Below are positions 41,427 through 51,189 of a stretch of DNA of 64,000 nucleotides, one piece after another. The notes under the pieces are model-generated. The model saw nothing but the letters and a program-made list of their open reading frames with translations. It was not told the origin of the DNA and ran no database searches. The position numbers and the translations under genes were made by a program. The first letter of the stretch is position 1, and every line of letters begins with the position of its first letter. The stretch lies in NCBI RefSeq assembly GCF_018861295.1, contig NZ_JAHLDM010000009.1:62001-126000 (forward strand), given 5' to 3'. This DNA is from Clostridium_AD estertheticum_D. GTDB taxonomy: Bacteria; Bacillota; Clostridia; Clostridiales; Clostridiaceae.

Positions 41427-44075
41427 CTATATAATCATTACAAATCCAGTATTACCATCCACCCTGATTTTTTGTCCTGTCTTAATTTTTTTTGTAGCAT
41501 CGGAAACACCAACAACGGCTGGTATTCCATACTCTCTGGCAACTACTGTTCCATGAGTTAAAAGGCCGCCAATTTCCATTACGAGTCCTGCTGCATTTAT
41601 AAAGAGGGGAGTCCATCCAGGATCTGTAAACGGTGCTACAAGAATTTCACCTTTATTTATAGAATCCTTTGAAGGATCTGTAATTACTCTTGCGATTCCT
41701 TCTATGACCCCGGAGGACACAGGGATACCCAGTAATGCTCCCTCTGGCATGTTTTCTTTTTTATAGCCTGCTTTAATTTCTTCTCCATCACTTGTAAGTA
41801 CACGTGGAGGGCTGAGTTTTCTGTAATGATCATACTCCTCTTTCCTTTGCCTCGCGAGATCTATTAGACTTTCATTGTTTTGTACTGCTGAATACAATTC
41901 CCAAAAATTTATATAGAATATATCCTTTTCGTTAGCCAGGTATCCTTTTTCCACCAATACTTTTGCCTCCTCGAGAAAGGCTTTTTTGAAAATTAGGATC
42001 ATTTTCATAATTAAATATTTAGGGTGCTCCCTTGCAGGTAGAACATTTCTTAAAATTCGTATAAACCTTCTTACTATTTTTCCTTTCACTTTTCCGTGTT
42101 TAGCTTCTACTTCTTTTATAAACTCTTCTGATGCTTTTTTCGCTTTTTCAATTGTATCCTTATATTCCTTCCTATGGATACCTTCCTGTGAAGTTTTTAT
42201 AATAGCTAGTATTGATTTTGCTAGCGGCTCAGGGTTTTCTATCCATCGGTCCTTTGCCATGTCTATTTCTCCTGCGGCTCTCATATCATATTTGTCCATG
42301 AAAGTATTAAACAGTCGCTTAAATTCATCATTCCCTTTGAGTTTATCTATTCTATAAAATAAGGTACTGTAGTCCTCATTTTCAAATTCAATCACTAAAT
42401 CTGGTGATTTTCTTATTATATCCGCTAAATCTCCAATCAATAATCCCATTTCAGTAGTTATATTACCCTCTAATCCTTTAGCTATAGTATTTACATACTT
42501 ATTGGTTCCAAGGAGCTTTTGTTCTAGGCTTTCAAGAGCCTTAAAGCTTATCATTCCAGGCCCCATTTTGGGAATTAGTTTTTGGAAATCTCTGTCGTAA
42601 CTACTAGCCTTATAGATTGCCTCCAGTTTATCTATACCTTGTTTGGCATTATCAATGGCCTCTATTGTTTTCTTTATACGAGTTTCTACATAGCGGTTCA
42701 TGAATTCAATAGTGTCTTCTGGTTTTTTGTAAGTGATGTTCTTTATCCCATTTATCAGTATAGGGCTCATGTATTTAAGTAATGCTACGTCTGTGCGCTT
42801 TCTTTTCCTGGTTCTAGTTTTAAAGTCTGGTCTATTAATAAGTTCTATTAAAGATTCTGCTAGTAGGGCATCTACATTTTTAAAAAATGAAGGCAATCCT
42901 TTCCTTATTTTTTTATATTGTAAAAGTTCGCTTAGATCAATATATATCCTGCCTGCTGCGCAGGTAAGAAATTTATATCCTGATTCACTTCTCACTCCTT
43001 TATCAAAAGGTAAGATAATTCTAAGTATACCTATTCCAAGAGGAGAAATTGGGTCTGTCATAACCTGACAATGATTAAAGGAAAAATAGGCATGCAACGC
43101 ATCATCTTGAGGTAATGGCGCAGGTAGTGGAAATAAGGATGTAATAGCACGGCTCTGGACTATATATAATTCACTCTTTTCTAGGCACCATTCAATATCC
43201 TGAGGACATCCATAATGTTTTTCTATTTTCATACCAAGTTGTGCAAGTTTTTTTATACAAGAGTCTATCATTACTTGGCTTTTAGACTTTTCATCGGTTA
43301 TTTCTACTTTTTTAGTGCCACCGCCCTCAATTGGCAGAATTGCCAACTTCTTATCTCCTATAATCTTATTGTCTATTTGCATGTTACTCTTCCTAACTTT
43401 ATATATATCTGGAGATACAAGACCTGACACAAGAGCTTCCCCAAGTCCATAACTGGCATCTATGGAAATAATCCCTCTATGTCCTGATAGTGGGTCCGCG
43501 GTAAACATGATACCTGCTACTTCTGGCATTACCATTTTTTGAACTACCGCAGACATATAAACATTTTCATGATCTATTTTGTTCTGTATTCTGTATAGAA
43601 TTGCTCTATCTGTAAATAAGGAGGCCCAGCAGTCTCTAACTGATAATAGTACTGGGTTTTCTCCCTTTATATTGAGATAAGTGTCTTGTTGGCCTGCAAA
43701 AGAAGCAAACGCTAGATCCTCTGCTGTAGCGCTTGATCTTACTGCATAGTAGCTATTTGTTCCAGTCTTATTAATTGCACTCAGAATCTCTTTAACTACT
43801 TCTTCGGGTATCACTGACTGTCCTATCTTTTCTCTTATTTTCTCTCCTATCTCGCTTATATTGTCAATGTTAGCATCCTTAATAACCTCAGTTATGAAGT
43901 TTAAAAGATCATTATATTGTAGAAACTCTCTATAGGCCTGTGTTGTGACGCAAAACCCATATGGAACATGGAACCCTGCCTTAGTCATTTCTCCTAAGTT
44001 TGCACCTTTTCCACCTACTAGTGATATGTCCTTCTTATCTATTTCATCGAAAAATAGGATGTAATTATTTTTCAT
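41427..44075 (-). CDS. Rifampin phosphotransferase / PEP synthase-like enzyme
   Basis: This 882-residue enzyme has an N-terminal ATP-grasp domain (SLVGGKGANLGEMTKAG, YYAVRSSATAEDL, FAGQQDTYLN, QDIEWCLE), a large helical middle part (about 330-770) and a C-terminal swivelling domain with the phospho-His in GGLLTHGTVVAREYGIPAVVG. The middle domain lacks the PEP-synthase barrel, and length and order fit rifampin phosphotransferase (about 865-885 residues). That enzyme inactivates rifamycins with ATP. The DPGWTPLFINAAGLVMEIGG segment is characteristic. It follows a TetR gene by 21 bases, so it is probably drug-inducible. Another phosphorylated substrate remains possible. Confidence 0.8.
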   Translation of the reverse strand: MKNNYILFFDEIDKKDISLVGGKGANLGEMTKAGFHVPYGFCVTTQAYREFLQYNDLLNFITEVIKDANIDNISEIGEKIREKIGQSVIPEEVVKEILSAINKTGTNSYYAVRSSATAEDLAFASFAGQQDTYLNIKGENPVLLSVRDCWASLFTDRAILYRIQNKIDHENVYMSAVVQKMVMPEVAGIMFTADPLSGHRGIISIDASYGLGEALVSGLVSPDIYKVRKSNMQIDNKIIGDKKLAILPIEGGGTKKVEITDEKSKSQVMIDSCIKKLAQLGMKIEKHYGCPQDIEWCLEKSELYIVQSRAITSLFPLPAPLPQDDALHAYFSFNHCQVMTDPISPLGIGILRIILPFDKGVRSESGYKFLTCAAGRIYIDLSELLQYKKIRKGLPSFFKNVDALLAESLIELINRPDFKTRTRKRKRTDVALLKYMSPILINGIKNITYKKPEDTIEFMNRYVETRIKKTIEAIDNAKQGIDKLEAIYKASSYDRDFQKLIPKMGPGMISFKALESLEQKLLGTNKYVNTIAKGLEGNITTEMGLLIGDLADIIRKSPDLVIEFENEDYSTLFYRIDKLKGNDEFKRLFNTFMDKYDMRAAGEIDMAKDRWIENPEPLAKSILAIIKTSQEGIHRKEYKDTIEKAKKASEEFIKEVEAKHGKVKGKIVRRFIRILRNVLPAREHPKYLIMKMILIFKKAFLEEAKVLVEKGYLANEKDIFYINFWELYSAVQNNESLIDLARQRKEEYDHYRKLSPPRVLTSDGEEIKAGYKKENMPEGALLGIPVSSGVIEGIARVITDPSKDSINKGEILVAPFTDPGWTPLFINAAGLVMEIGGLLTHGTVVAREYGIPAVVGVSDATKKIKTGQKIRVDGNTGFVMII

Positions 44076-44096
44076 AATATTTCCTCCTTGTAATTA

Positions 44097-44690
44097 TTAT
44101 AACTTTGATCCATTTACAAATAGGTCGATTAGTTGATTTTTTAGAATATCTATTTCAAAAAACTCTTTGCCATAGATACTTGAAACAAAAAAATTCATAT
44201 ATAAAAACATAAAATTCCTTGATATTATTGCGAGTGGTATATCACACCTTATTTCATTATTATCTTGTGATTCTTTCATAATTTTCAAAACAAGACTCTC
44301 TAACCCACTCCTCTGAGTATTTTCAATAATATTGCTGTTAAATAGAGTTTGCACCCTGTATCTAAAATAGATTGATGCTAATTCTATGTCATTACGAAAT
44401 ATATGATTGATAAAGTCCAATAGTTCATTTAACCGTGATTTCATATCTTTGTTTTCTATGAAACTCTCATTAATTTTTTCACTATGATTAGAAATAAGAA
44501 GTTGAAAGTATGCAACAAGAATAGATTCTTTGTCCTTGAAATAATTATATAATGTACCCTTGGACACATCTGATTTTTCCGCAATTTCCTCCATAGATGT
44601 TTCATGAAAGCCTTTTAATCTAAAAAATTCTATTGCACAGTTTATAATACTATCTTTTGTTTTTTCCTTTTTACGCTCTCTTCTATTCAT
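44097..44690 (-). CDS. TetR/AcrR-family repressor
   Basis: This 197-residue regulator has an N-terminal helix-turn-helix (FRLKGFHETSMEEIAEKSDV and SKGTLYNYFKDKES) and a helical ligand domain. It is co-directional with the rifampin-phosphotransferase-like gene and probably its repressor. Two palindromes upstream (44715-44732 and 44757-44771) are candidate operators. AAGGAG lies 11 bases before the ATG. Confidence 0.9.
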   Translation of the reverse strand: MNRRERKKEKTKDSIINCAIEFFRLKGFHETSMEEIAEKSDVSKGTLYNYFKDKESILVAYFQLLISNHSEKINESFIENKDMKSRLNELLDFINHIFRNDIELASIYFRYRVQTLFNSNIIENTQRSGLESLVLKIMKESQDNNEIRCDIPLAIISRNFMFLYMNFFVSSIYGKEFFEIDILKNQLIDLFVNGSKL

Positions 44691-44714
44691 GTTTGTTGAT
44701 ACTCCTTATTAATC

Positions 44715-44732
44715 CAACATATTTATATGTTG
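44715..44732. promoter_or_regulatory. Palindrome CAACATAT-N2-ATATGTTG
   Basis: Perfect 8-bp arms around TT, 25 bases before the TetR start. Candidate autorepression site. Confidence 0.45.
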
Positions 44733-44756
44733 CTTATTTTTGAACTTGGTTTATTT

Positions 44757-44771
44757 TTGTACTGAGTACAA
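44757..44771. promoter_or_regulatory. Palindrome TTGTACTGAGTACAA
   Basis: Perfect 7-bp arms about one central base, farther upstream of the TetR gene. Candidate operator for the TetR / Rph-like operon. Confidence 0.45.
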
Positions 44772-44896
44772 TATTAGACTTGATTTATATTTATAATAAC
44801 CCTAATAAACTAAAAGGTCAATAATATTTACAATGATTTTTATCTGAATTTAACCATAGTATTCTAAATTAAAAAAATATAAAAATAGGGGATAAT

Positions 44897-45300
44897 ATGT
44901 ATACTTTAGAGTATGTAAATGATTCAACGAATCCGAGGCTGATTAGTAATACACAAGTTGCGTCAACTACATCTCAATTTGAGTTTGAAACAAAAGGATT
45001 AACGAAGACTAGTGGTACTACTCATGTAATATTGATCAAGTTAAAGTTACAATTTAAAGTTTAGTGATAAAGAAATATATGAGACTTTTTTTAATTTATC
45101 ATATAGTCAATTAAAGGTTTTATTTAGGAATGCAAAGAGTAAACAAGAGCAAGATTTTTATATGATGTTATCTAATATGGTTTTACAAAGAGAACAAGAA
45201 AGGGGGGGGAATAAATGTCCTAAGCCTTAATATTAAAAATGTATCGAGTAGTACTCAGTACTATTATGATGGAGTATTGTTTAAAACGTTTACAAACAGC
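44897..45300 (+). pseudogene. Cluster of degenerate small ORFs
   Basis: ATG 44897 opens a 55-codon ORF (to 45064; contains SNTQVASTTSQFEFETK) behind a GGGG site. An overlapping frame from 45060 reads SDKEIYETFFNLSYSQLKVLFRNA, which resembles a sigma-factor-like helix-turn-helix protein. This frame can only join the next open piece (LNIKNVSSSTQYYYDG, to 45306) by a shift across eight G at 45202-45209. Neither the order nor the ends are those of intact genes. I do not recognise the parent element. Confidence 0.45.
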
Positions 45301-45356
45301 GACTAAATAATAAATTATGTAGTGCTGATCTCGTTAATATCATTGGTGATTGATTA

Positions 45357-45467
45357 CAATTCAATTTTTTTAATTTAGGAGTCGTTTCAAGTCTTTTTCT
45401 CCATTTGATTTTAGAGCGTGTCATTTTGACTAAACTTTTAATAGCATCAGATTTAATTTTGATTTTA
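45357..45467. repeat. Copy 2 of the 111-base dispersed repeat
   Basis: This matches 31878-31988 with seven differences. Here it lies in an open reverse-strand frame (45290-45490, 66 codons, GTG start behind GAGGTG) that encodes a very basic protein (KMTRSKIKWRKRLETTPKLK). The frame might be a gene; copy 1 carries stops in the same frame. It could be an end fragment of a mobile element. Confidence 0.75.
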
Positions 45468-45733
45468 TATGTTACTAATATTTTAATCACCTCACTTATT
45501 ATAGATATTAGTATTTTAAATTTTAGAAATTTAAAATACTATCCAGTTAATATATATTTTTATTATAACATTTAAAGCATTATATAACAATTAACTCGTT
45601 TATATCGGATGGTTTTAAAATTACTCAATTAGTGATTTATAATACATTCAATGTAATAAGTTCTCAATTGTGTTACATTCACAATATCAATATACACAAA
45701 TCTAATTTAATAACGAGAGAGGAAGGTAATTTT

Positions 45734-46423
45734 ATGAAAAAATTTGAAAATATAAAATTATGTGTTTTTGATGCATATGGCACATTATTTGATATTAATT
45801 CAGTAACCCAAAAACACTGTGAAGAATTAGGGGACATAACAGAATCTTTTTCAAATCTTTGGAGAGCTAAACAATTAGAATACTCTTGGTTACGCAGTCT
45901 TATGAATAAATATGAAGATTTTTGGTGTGTAACTGGAGAGGCTTTAGAGTATACTCTGGATTATTTTAATATTAAAGATGAGTTTTTAAAATCAAAGCTT
46001 TTGAAAGCATATGAGAATGTTAATTGCTACGAGGAAGTTTCTAAAGTTTTATCTATATTAAAAGAGAAAAAAATACTCACTGCAATATTATCAAATGCTT
46101 CACCAAATATGTTAAATAAGGCAGTTGAAAATTCTAAAATAGATAAATATATTGATCACACTTTTTCTGCGGATAGCCTAAAAATATATAAGCCATATCC
46201 TAGTGTTTATAATTTGGTTTCTGAGAAATATAACCTTGCAAAGGATGAAATATTATTTATTTCCTGTAATACTTGGGATGTAGCCGGTGCGAAAAGTTTT
46301 GGATTTAATGTATTTTGGATAAATCGTTTAAATGGTAAAAAGGAAGCCTTACCATTTAAACCAGATATGGAATCAAAATCATTAAATGGAGTTTCAAAAT
46401 TGTTTGAGTCAAGGCAAAAATAG
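45734..46423 (+). CDS. HAD-superfamily haloacid dehalogenase-like hydrolase
   Basis: This 229-residue hydrolase has motif I VFDAYGTLFDI (nucleophile Asp11, with the DAYGT form characteristic of type II L-2-haloacid dehalogenases), motif II TAILSNAS, the Lys of LKIYKP and motif IV FISCNTWDVAGA, where the family usually has SSNxWD. The substrate may be a 2-haloacid, but many relatives are general phosphatases. ATG 45734 follows AGGAAGG; longer in-frame starts have no ribosome binding site. It stands alone. Confidence 0.88.
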   Translation: MKKFENIKLCVFDAYGTLFDINSVTQKHCEELGDITESFSNLWRAKQLEYSWLRSLMNKYEDFWCVTGEALEYTLDYFNIKDEFLKSKLLKAYENVNCYEEVSKVLSILKEKKILTAILSNASPNMLNKAVENSKIDKYIDHTFSADSLKIYKPYPSVYNLVSEKYNLAKDEILFISCNTWDVAGAKSFGFNVFWINRLNGKKEALPFKPDMESKSLNGVSKLFESRQK

Positions 46424-46488
46424 TTAAGAAAAAGAAGGTATAATATGATACTAGTGAGGATCTTTTCTTTTAGAAATTAACATTCAAG

Positions 46489-46514
46489 CAAGGAGCCAAA
46501 AGCAAAACTCCTTG
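46489..46514. terminator. Possible hairpin between convergent genes
   Basis: CAAGGAG pairs with CTCCTTG around a 12-base loop. No T-tract follows directly. It lies between the HAD and EamA genes. Confidence 0.35.
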
Positions 46515-46545
46515 TCACAATAAAGGAATGAAACCAGTGATTTGC

Positions 46546-47442
46546 TTATATAAATAAAAGTGAAATACCTAACAAAGTTATAACTGCTCCAAATATTTCT
46601 CTTGGAGCAATTCTTTCCTTAAATACAATAATTGAAATAGGTATTAGTAGTATTGGAGTTATTGATGTTATTGTTGAAACTACTCCAGTTGATGCATGTT
46701 GAACAGCTAGTAAAGAGAGGGATACTCCTACAAATGGACCAAATAGTGAACCAATAGAAATGTATTTCATTGCCCTCATATCTTTAATCGCAACAACTAG
46801 CTCACCCCACTTCTTTAATACAGAAATGACAATTGAAAACCCAATAATCGCTGCTATAATTCTAATTTGAGTTGCAGCAAACGGATCATATGATCCCATT
46901 CCAAACTTACTAAAAACAAGACCAAAAGCTTGTCCTAAGGCGCCTATAAAAGCATATACTAATCCCTTAATTGGATGGGATAACCTTACCTTTTTATTAC
47001 CTGGATTTTTAGTTAGGATTACAAGAGCGATACCAACAATAGTTATTATCATGCCCAAAAGCCCGAGCACCGTGATTTTCTCACCCATAAGAAGGAATCC
47101 TGTAATCGCTGTTATTGGTGGTACTGTTGACATAATTAACATTGATATACGCGCGCCAACTTCAACATATGCCTGAAACAAAAATAGATCCCCTATAACA
47201 AAACCAATTATTCCTGAAAAAGTTAACCATAACCAGGCGGAATTGGAAGCATCTATTGGCAAGAGCATTCCTCTAGAAAATAAATTATAAATTGATATTA
47301 ATATAAATGCGATAACAAGTCTTATTAAATTTACTGATATAGACCCGACTTTTTTTCCTGCGGCTTCAAATGATACAGCAGTAATTGTCCAACATAATGC
47401 AGTTGCAAGTGCAGCCATTTCGCCTAAGTGTGATTGAAACAT
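46546..47442 (-). CDS. EamA/DMT-family transporter
   Basis: This 298-residue membrane protein has ten predicted helices made of two EamA repeats (about 5-138 and 160-297). Typical features are ALCWTITAVSFEAAGK in helix 1, PPITAITGFLLMGEKIT at the end of the first repeat and the matching TSITPILLIPISIIVFKERI in the second. Such proteins export small metabolites or amino acids. It lies 47 bases downstream of the CPBP protease gene, on the same strand. Confidence 0.9.
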   Translation of the reverse strand: MFQSHLGEMAALATALCWTITAVSFEAAGKKVGSISVNLIRLVIAFILISIYNLFSRGMLLPIDASNSAWLWLTFSGIIGFVIGDLFLFQAYVEVGARISMLIMSTVPPITAITGFLLMGEKITVLGLLGMIITIVGIALVILTKNPGNKKVRLSHPIKGLVYAFIGALGQAFGLVFSKFGMGSYDPFAATQIRIIAAIIGFSIVISVLKKWGELVVAIKDMRAMKYISIGSLFGPFVGVSLSLLAVQHASTGVVSTITSITPILLIPISIIVFKERIAPREIFGAVITLLGISLLFI

Positions 47443-47489
47443 CTAATATTACTCCATTCCCCTTGTTCTTCAAGGATTAGTTTAGCTTA

Positions 47490-48332
47490 TTATCTTTCTA
47501 TAAATTCCTTGTATATATCTAATGTATCTTCTGGTTTCTTTCGGGTGTACCATCTATAGGCAAAAATTAAAATTGTAATCCCCACAAGGAAAAATATACT
47601 ACGAATTATCATGGAATATTTTCCACTTAATAATTGGAAGGACCCTGAAGTTGTAATTGCCACAGAATTATTTATAAAGTGTGCAAATATACATAAATAT
47701 ATTGAATTCGAGCTTAAGTATATAGCTCCAATAATTAATCCTAATAAAAATGCGTTTATGCCCTGGGGAATATTCATATGAACTAATGCAAAGATTAAGG
47801 CGGATATTACAATTGCTAAGTCTGGATCCATTTTATTTGCCATACCCTTTAGCAATATCCCCCTAAAAATGACTTCCTCATATATAGGTGCTATAACAGC
47901 AATTGAAAGTATCAGAATAATAGGTGAAATAGACATTTCTCCAAAGGCTTGACTTATAAAAGTGGGCATAGGTATCTTATCAACCAAGTAAATTAAGCTA
48001 TTATCGTACGCTAAACGAAAACCTATAATAATTACAGCAACACGAATAAATTTTTTCTTATCTAAACCTTGTTTGCCGGGCATGTCATAGGACATTTTAC
48101 TATACAATTTTAATAAAAGAGTAATAACAAAAAATTTAATTATTACATCTGCTACAAGGTCTATATATGGTAATGCAGTTGAATATTTTTTAGAAAGTAT
48201 ATTGATAATAACTATAGGTATTTGTCCTAATGATTCTAACAAAACTGTTAGAATCATTATAAAAAACGCTTTTTTTATTGTTATTTTTTTAATGTTTATA
48301 GTTCCTTTTTCTATGTTTCTTAAAAAATTCAT
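47490..48332 (-). CDS. CPBP-family intramembrane metalloprotease
   Basis: This 280-residue membrane protein has about eight helices and the three CPBP motifs: the Glu pair in APIYEEVIFRGIL (about 155-167), the His of ALVHMNIPQG and the His-Asn of AHFINNSVAI. These form the active site of Rce1-like proteases. Prokaryotic members are implicated in bacteriocin self-immunity and membrane-protein cleavage. No bacteriocin gene adjoins it here. ATG 48332 is taken; a GTG three codons earlier is possible. Confidence 0.88.
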   Translation of the reverse strand: MNFLRNIEKGTINIKKITIKKAFFIMILTVLLESLGQIPIVIINILSKKYSTALPYIDLVADVIIKFFVITLLLKLYSKMSYDMPGKQGLDKKKFIRVAVIIIGFRLAYDNSLIYLVDKIPMPTFISQAFGEMSISPIILILSIAVIAPIYEEVIFRGILLKGMANKMDPDLAIVISALIFALVHMNIPQGINAFLLGLIIGAIYLSSNSIYLCIFAHFINNSVAITTSGSFQLLSGKYSMIIRSIFFLVGITILIFAYRWYTRKKPEDTLDIYKEFIER

Positions 48333-48617
48333 AATAATCACACTCTCAAACTTATTGTATTCTTTAACTTTATTTAAATTAATACTATTTAGATTATACT
48401 ATATGTTTATTAAAATGTCGTTAATAATACAATTCCACTTTAATAACCTAATTAAAGCTGGTGGGTAGAAATTTTAAAGGATAATTGAGTATGTTTGTTG
48501 AAATGTAGCAGAGTTATATTTTTATAATCGATACCTACTATGATATTGCCATAAGCAAATACTTATTTTTAAAATATATTAGAACGAAATATTATGATGG
48601 AAATTGGAGGGTAAACG

Positions 48618-50420
48618 TTGGTTAGTGCATATAATAATTATGTTAATAAATTGAGGACTTACAAAGATTTAATTGAAGAACAAAATAAGTCAATAAAGAT
48701 TTTAGTTTATTTTAGATTTTTTACCTTCGTAATTGATTTTAGTGTTACAGTATATACTTTTATCATTAAAAGTTATTTGGTAAGTATAAGTATTTTTATT
48801 GTTTCACTGGCTATTTTTATTTATTTAATTATAGAGAAGAGTAAAGCAATCAATAAAAGAAATTACTCAATGGCATTGAAAGAAATTAATGAAAAAGCAT
48901 TAAAAAGATTAAATGGAGAATGGAAAGATTTCGAGGATGACGGAAGTGAATTTAAGGATAAACAACATAGTTATTCGGATGATTTGGATATGTTTGGTGA
49001 ATGTTCATTATTTCAGTGGATAAATAGTAGTAAAACATTTATGGGGAGAGAAAAATTAAAAAATAGACTTATTCACCCATTAAGCACTTCTGTTGAAATA
49101 AATACAATACAGCAATCATTGCATGAATTAGCTATAAACTTAGAATGGAGACAGCAATTTGAGGCCGAGGGTATGGTCATACCTAATCAAAATATTAATC
49201 CAAAAGAGTTATATAAATGGGGAAAGGATAAAAATGAATTATATACTAAGTCATGGCTTATTTTATTTGTTAGACTTTTGCCATGTTTAACATTGTTATT
49301 AATTACATTAACTTATTTTACTTCTTTAATAGATTTTAAGTTACCTTGTTTTACGATATTTCTCCAGACAATAATTTTATTTATTGGTGCAAAAAAGAGA
49401 AGTTACACGTTTAATAATATTTATAAATACAAAGGTATTATAGTTGTATATCTTAGATTGTTAAGTTCAATTGCAGATAAAGATTTTAAAAGTGATTATT
49501 TAAGACAATTAAAAAGTAATTTAGTGACCTATGAAGGTGAAGATGCAGTAACAGCAATAAAAAAATTGGCTACTATATATGACAAAATATCTGATAGACA
49601 GAACTCATTTTTTATGATATTTAATATATCAATCTTATGGGATTATCAATGTATGATAGAGTTTGAAAAATGGAGAATTAATTCAGGTAACAGCTTGAAA
49701 AAGTGGTTTGATGTTATAGGTCAATTTGAGGCACTAAGTAGTATTTCAAATATTATTTATGACAATCCACAATGGACTGTACCTTTAATTACAGATTGCC
49801 ACTTCATAGTAAAAGCTAATGGATTAGGTCATCCACTTTTAGGTGAAAAAAAAGTATGTAACAATATTACAATTAACAATGAAAAAAATATTTTACTAAT
49901 AACAGGCTCGAATATGTCTGGTAAGAGTACATTTCTAAGAACCATAGGTATAAATTTAGTATTAAGTTATATTGGCGCCACCGTATGTGCAGAAAAATTT
50001 GAATGCTCACTTATGAAAATTATTACTTGTATGAGAACAAGTGATGACTTAGAAAATAACATATCTTCTTTTTATGCAGAAATATTAAGGATAAAAATGA
50101 TTGTTGAAGAGACAAGAAAGAATAAAAAAGTATTTTTCTTATTAGATGAATTATTTAAGGGAACTAATTCTATTGATAGACATGATGGAGCTAAAGCATT
50201 AATAAAACAATTAGGTGAAAAAGGTGCGTCAGGAGTTATTTCTACTCACGACTTGGAATTGTGTGATTTACAATATGAGTATTTCAAAATTAAGAATTAT
50301 AACTTCCAAGAGTATTATGTAAATAATGAGATAAAATTTGACTATAAAATTCGAGACGGAGTATCAACTACTAAGAATGCTTTATATTTAATTAAGTTGG
50401 CGGGTATAGATTTAGAATAG
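48618..50420 (+). CDS. Membrane-anchored MutS-like ATPase
   Basis: This 600-residue protein has the core and ATPase domains of MutS but not its N-terminal mismatch-binding domains. The ATPase has Walker A TGSNMSGKST (about residue 436), the DD segment RTSDDLENNISSFYAEI and Walker B VFFLLDELFKGTNS, followed by ISTHDLELC. Two hydrophobic stretches near the N-terminus (about 28-70) and another pair at about 205-245 suggest membrane attachment, unusual for a MutS homologue. The TTG start follows TTGGAGGG. Classical mismatch repair is unlikely; the role is unknown. Confidence 0.85.
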   Translation: MVSAYNNYVNKLRTYKDLIEEQNKSIKILVYFRFFTFVIDFSVTVYTFIIKSYLVSISIFIVSLAIFIYLIIEKSKAINKRNYSMALKEINEKALKRLNGEWKDFEDDGSEFKDKQHSYSDDLDMFGECSLFQWINSSKTFMGREKLKNRLIHPLSTSVEINTIQQSLHELAINLEWRQQFEAEGMVIPNQNINPKELYKWGKDKNELYTKSWLILFVRLLPCLTLLLITLTYFTSLIDFKLPCFTIFLQTIILFIGAKKRSYTFNNIYKYKGIIVVYLRLLSSIADKDFKSDYLRQLKSNLVTYEGEDAVTAIKKLATIYDKISDRQNSFFMIFNISILWDYQCMIEFEKWRINSGNSLKKWFDVIGQFEALSSISNIIYDNPQWTVPLITDCHFIVKANGLGHPLLGEKKVCNNITINNEKNILLITGSNMSGKSTFLRTIGINLVLSYIGATVCAEKFECSLMKIITCMRTSDDLENNISSFYAEILRIKMIVEETRKNKKVFFLLDELFKGTNSIDRHDGAKALIKQLGEKGASGVISTHDLELCDLQYEYFKIKNYNFQEYYVNNEIKFDYKIRDGVSTTKNALYLIKLAGIDLE

Positions 50421-50464
50421 TTGTATTATAGATGCTAAGGGAGATGATAAACTATCAGTAATTG

Positions 50465-50887
50465 CTAATCTATCTTATATTCACTGCTTATATCAACATT
50501 ATCTTTTACCATATTCCAAATAGGACATGAACATTCTTCCATATTTTTTATAACCTTCTCAATATCATATGCATGTACATCATTAGATGTAAGTTCAAAT
50601 TTTAAGTGTATACTTTTGAAATACTTCGGTAATGTTTCTTTTCTTTCACCTGAAGCACTTACATTTAATCCAGATACATTCTTATTCATCTTCCTTAGTA
50701 ATAAAACCAAAGTCATTCCACTACAAGTTGCTAGACTCATAAGAAATAATTCAAGTGGAGTATAACCATCTGCCTCACCTAAAGGTTGTATAGCATTTAT
50801 AAATACATTATTGTTATCACGAGATATAGCTGAGAATTTTACCTCGTCATTTATTAAATCTGCTGTTACTGTTAAATTGTTAATCAT
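50465..50887 (-). CDS. OsmC family protein
   Basis: This 140-residue protein has the OsmC fold with the catalytic Cys pair: one in SLATCSGMTLVLLLRK (about residue 53) and one in EECSCPIWNMVKD (about residue 120). Family members are thiol peroxidases against organic hydroperoxides. The LGEADGYTPLELFLMSLATC segment is diagnostic. AGGAGG precedes ATG. A 33-codon ORF ends across its start (ATGA). Confidence 0.9.
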   Translation of the reverse strand: MINNLTVTADLINDEVKFSAISRDNNNVFINAIQPLGEADGYTPLELFLMSLATCSGMTLVLLLRKMNKNVSGLNVSASGERKETLPKYFKSIHLKFELTSNDVHAYDIEKVIKNMEECSCPIWNMVKDNVDISSEYKID

Positions 50888-50985
50888 AATAAAACCTCCT
50901 TGTATTCATTTTTATTTAACTCTTCAAACTCGCATTTAAGAAAGGCTATAAGCAATTCCATCAAAGCATTTACTTTATTATCCAT
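50884..50985 (-). CDS. Candidate 33-residue ORF upstream of OsmC gene
   Basis: The ORF runs from ATG 50985 and stops across the OsmC start (ATGA overlap). The peptide is helical with a hydrophobic first half (ALMELLIAFLKCEF) and charged second half. The AGGAG motif abuts the ATG, too close for normal use, so it may be the remnant of a longer gene. The rest of the 50888-51189 gap shows nothing I can name. Confidence 0.3.
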   Translation of the reverse strand: MDNKVNALMELLIAFLKCEFEELNKNEYKEVLL

Positions 50986-51189
50986 CTCCTATGTAATCAT
51001 TATCTAATGATATCATAATATTATAAATAGTTAAACTTTAATACCATTAGGGGATACAATATAATGGGATGTTATAAAAAATTTAATTTTAATTTAAATT
51101 AAATGAACCATTTAGCAGATATATCTATCTAATTAGTGTAAAGCAAAAAGAGGTAGCGCTACAGTTTGCAAAGAAAGGTAGGAAGTCAA

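Noticed and set aside
41986..43427. Several forward ORFs across the rifampin-phosphotransferase-like gene
   Set aside because: They are antisense shadows rich in Phe/Leu/Ser; the reverse-strand frame has full enzyme motifs.
47490..48332. CPBP protease as immunity protein for the closticin-like bacteriocin
   Set aside because: It lies 15 kb away on the other strand with no bacteriocin gene nearby, so linkage is not supported.
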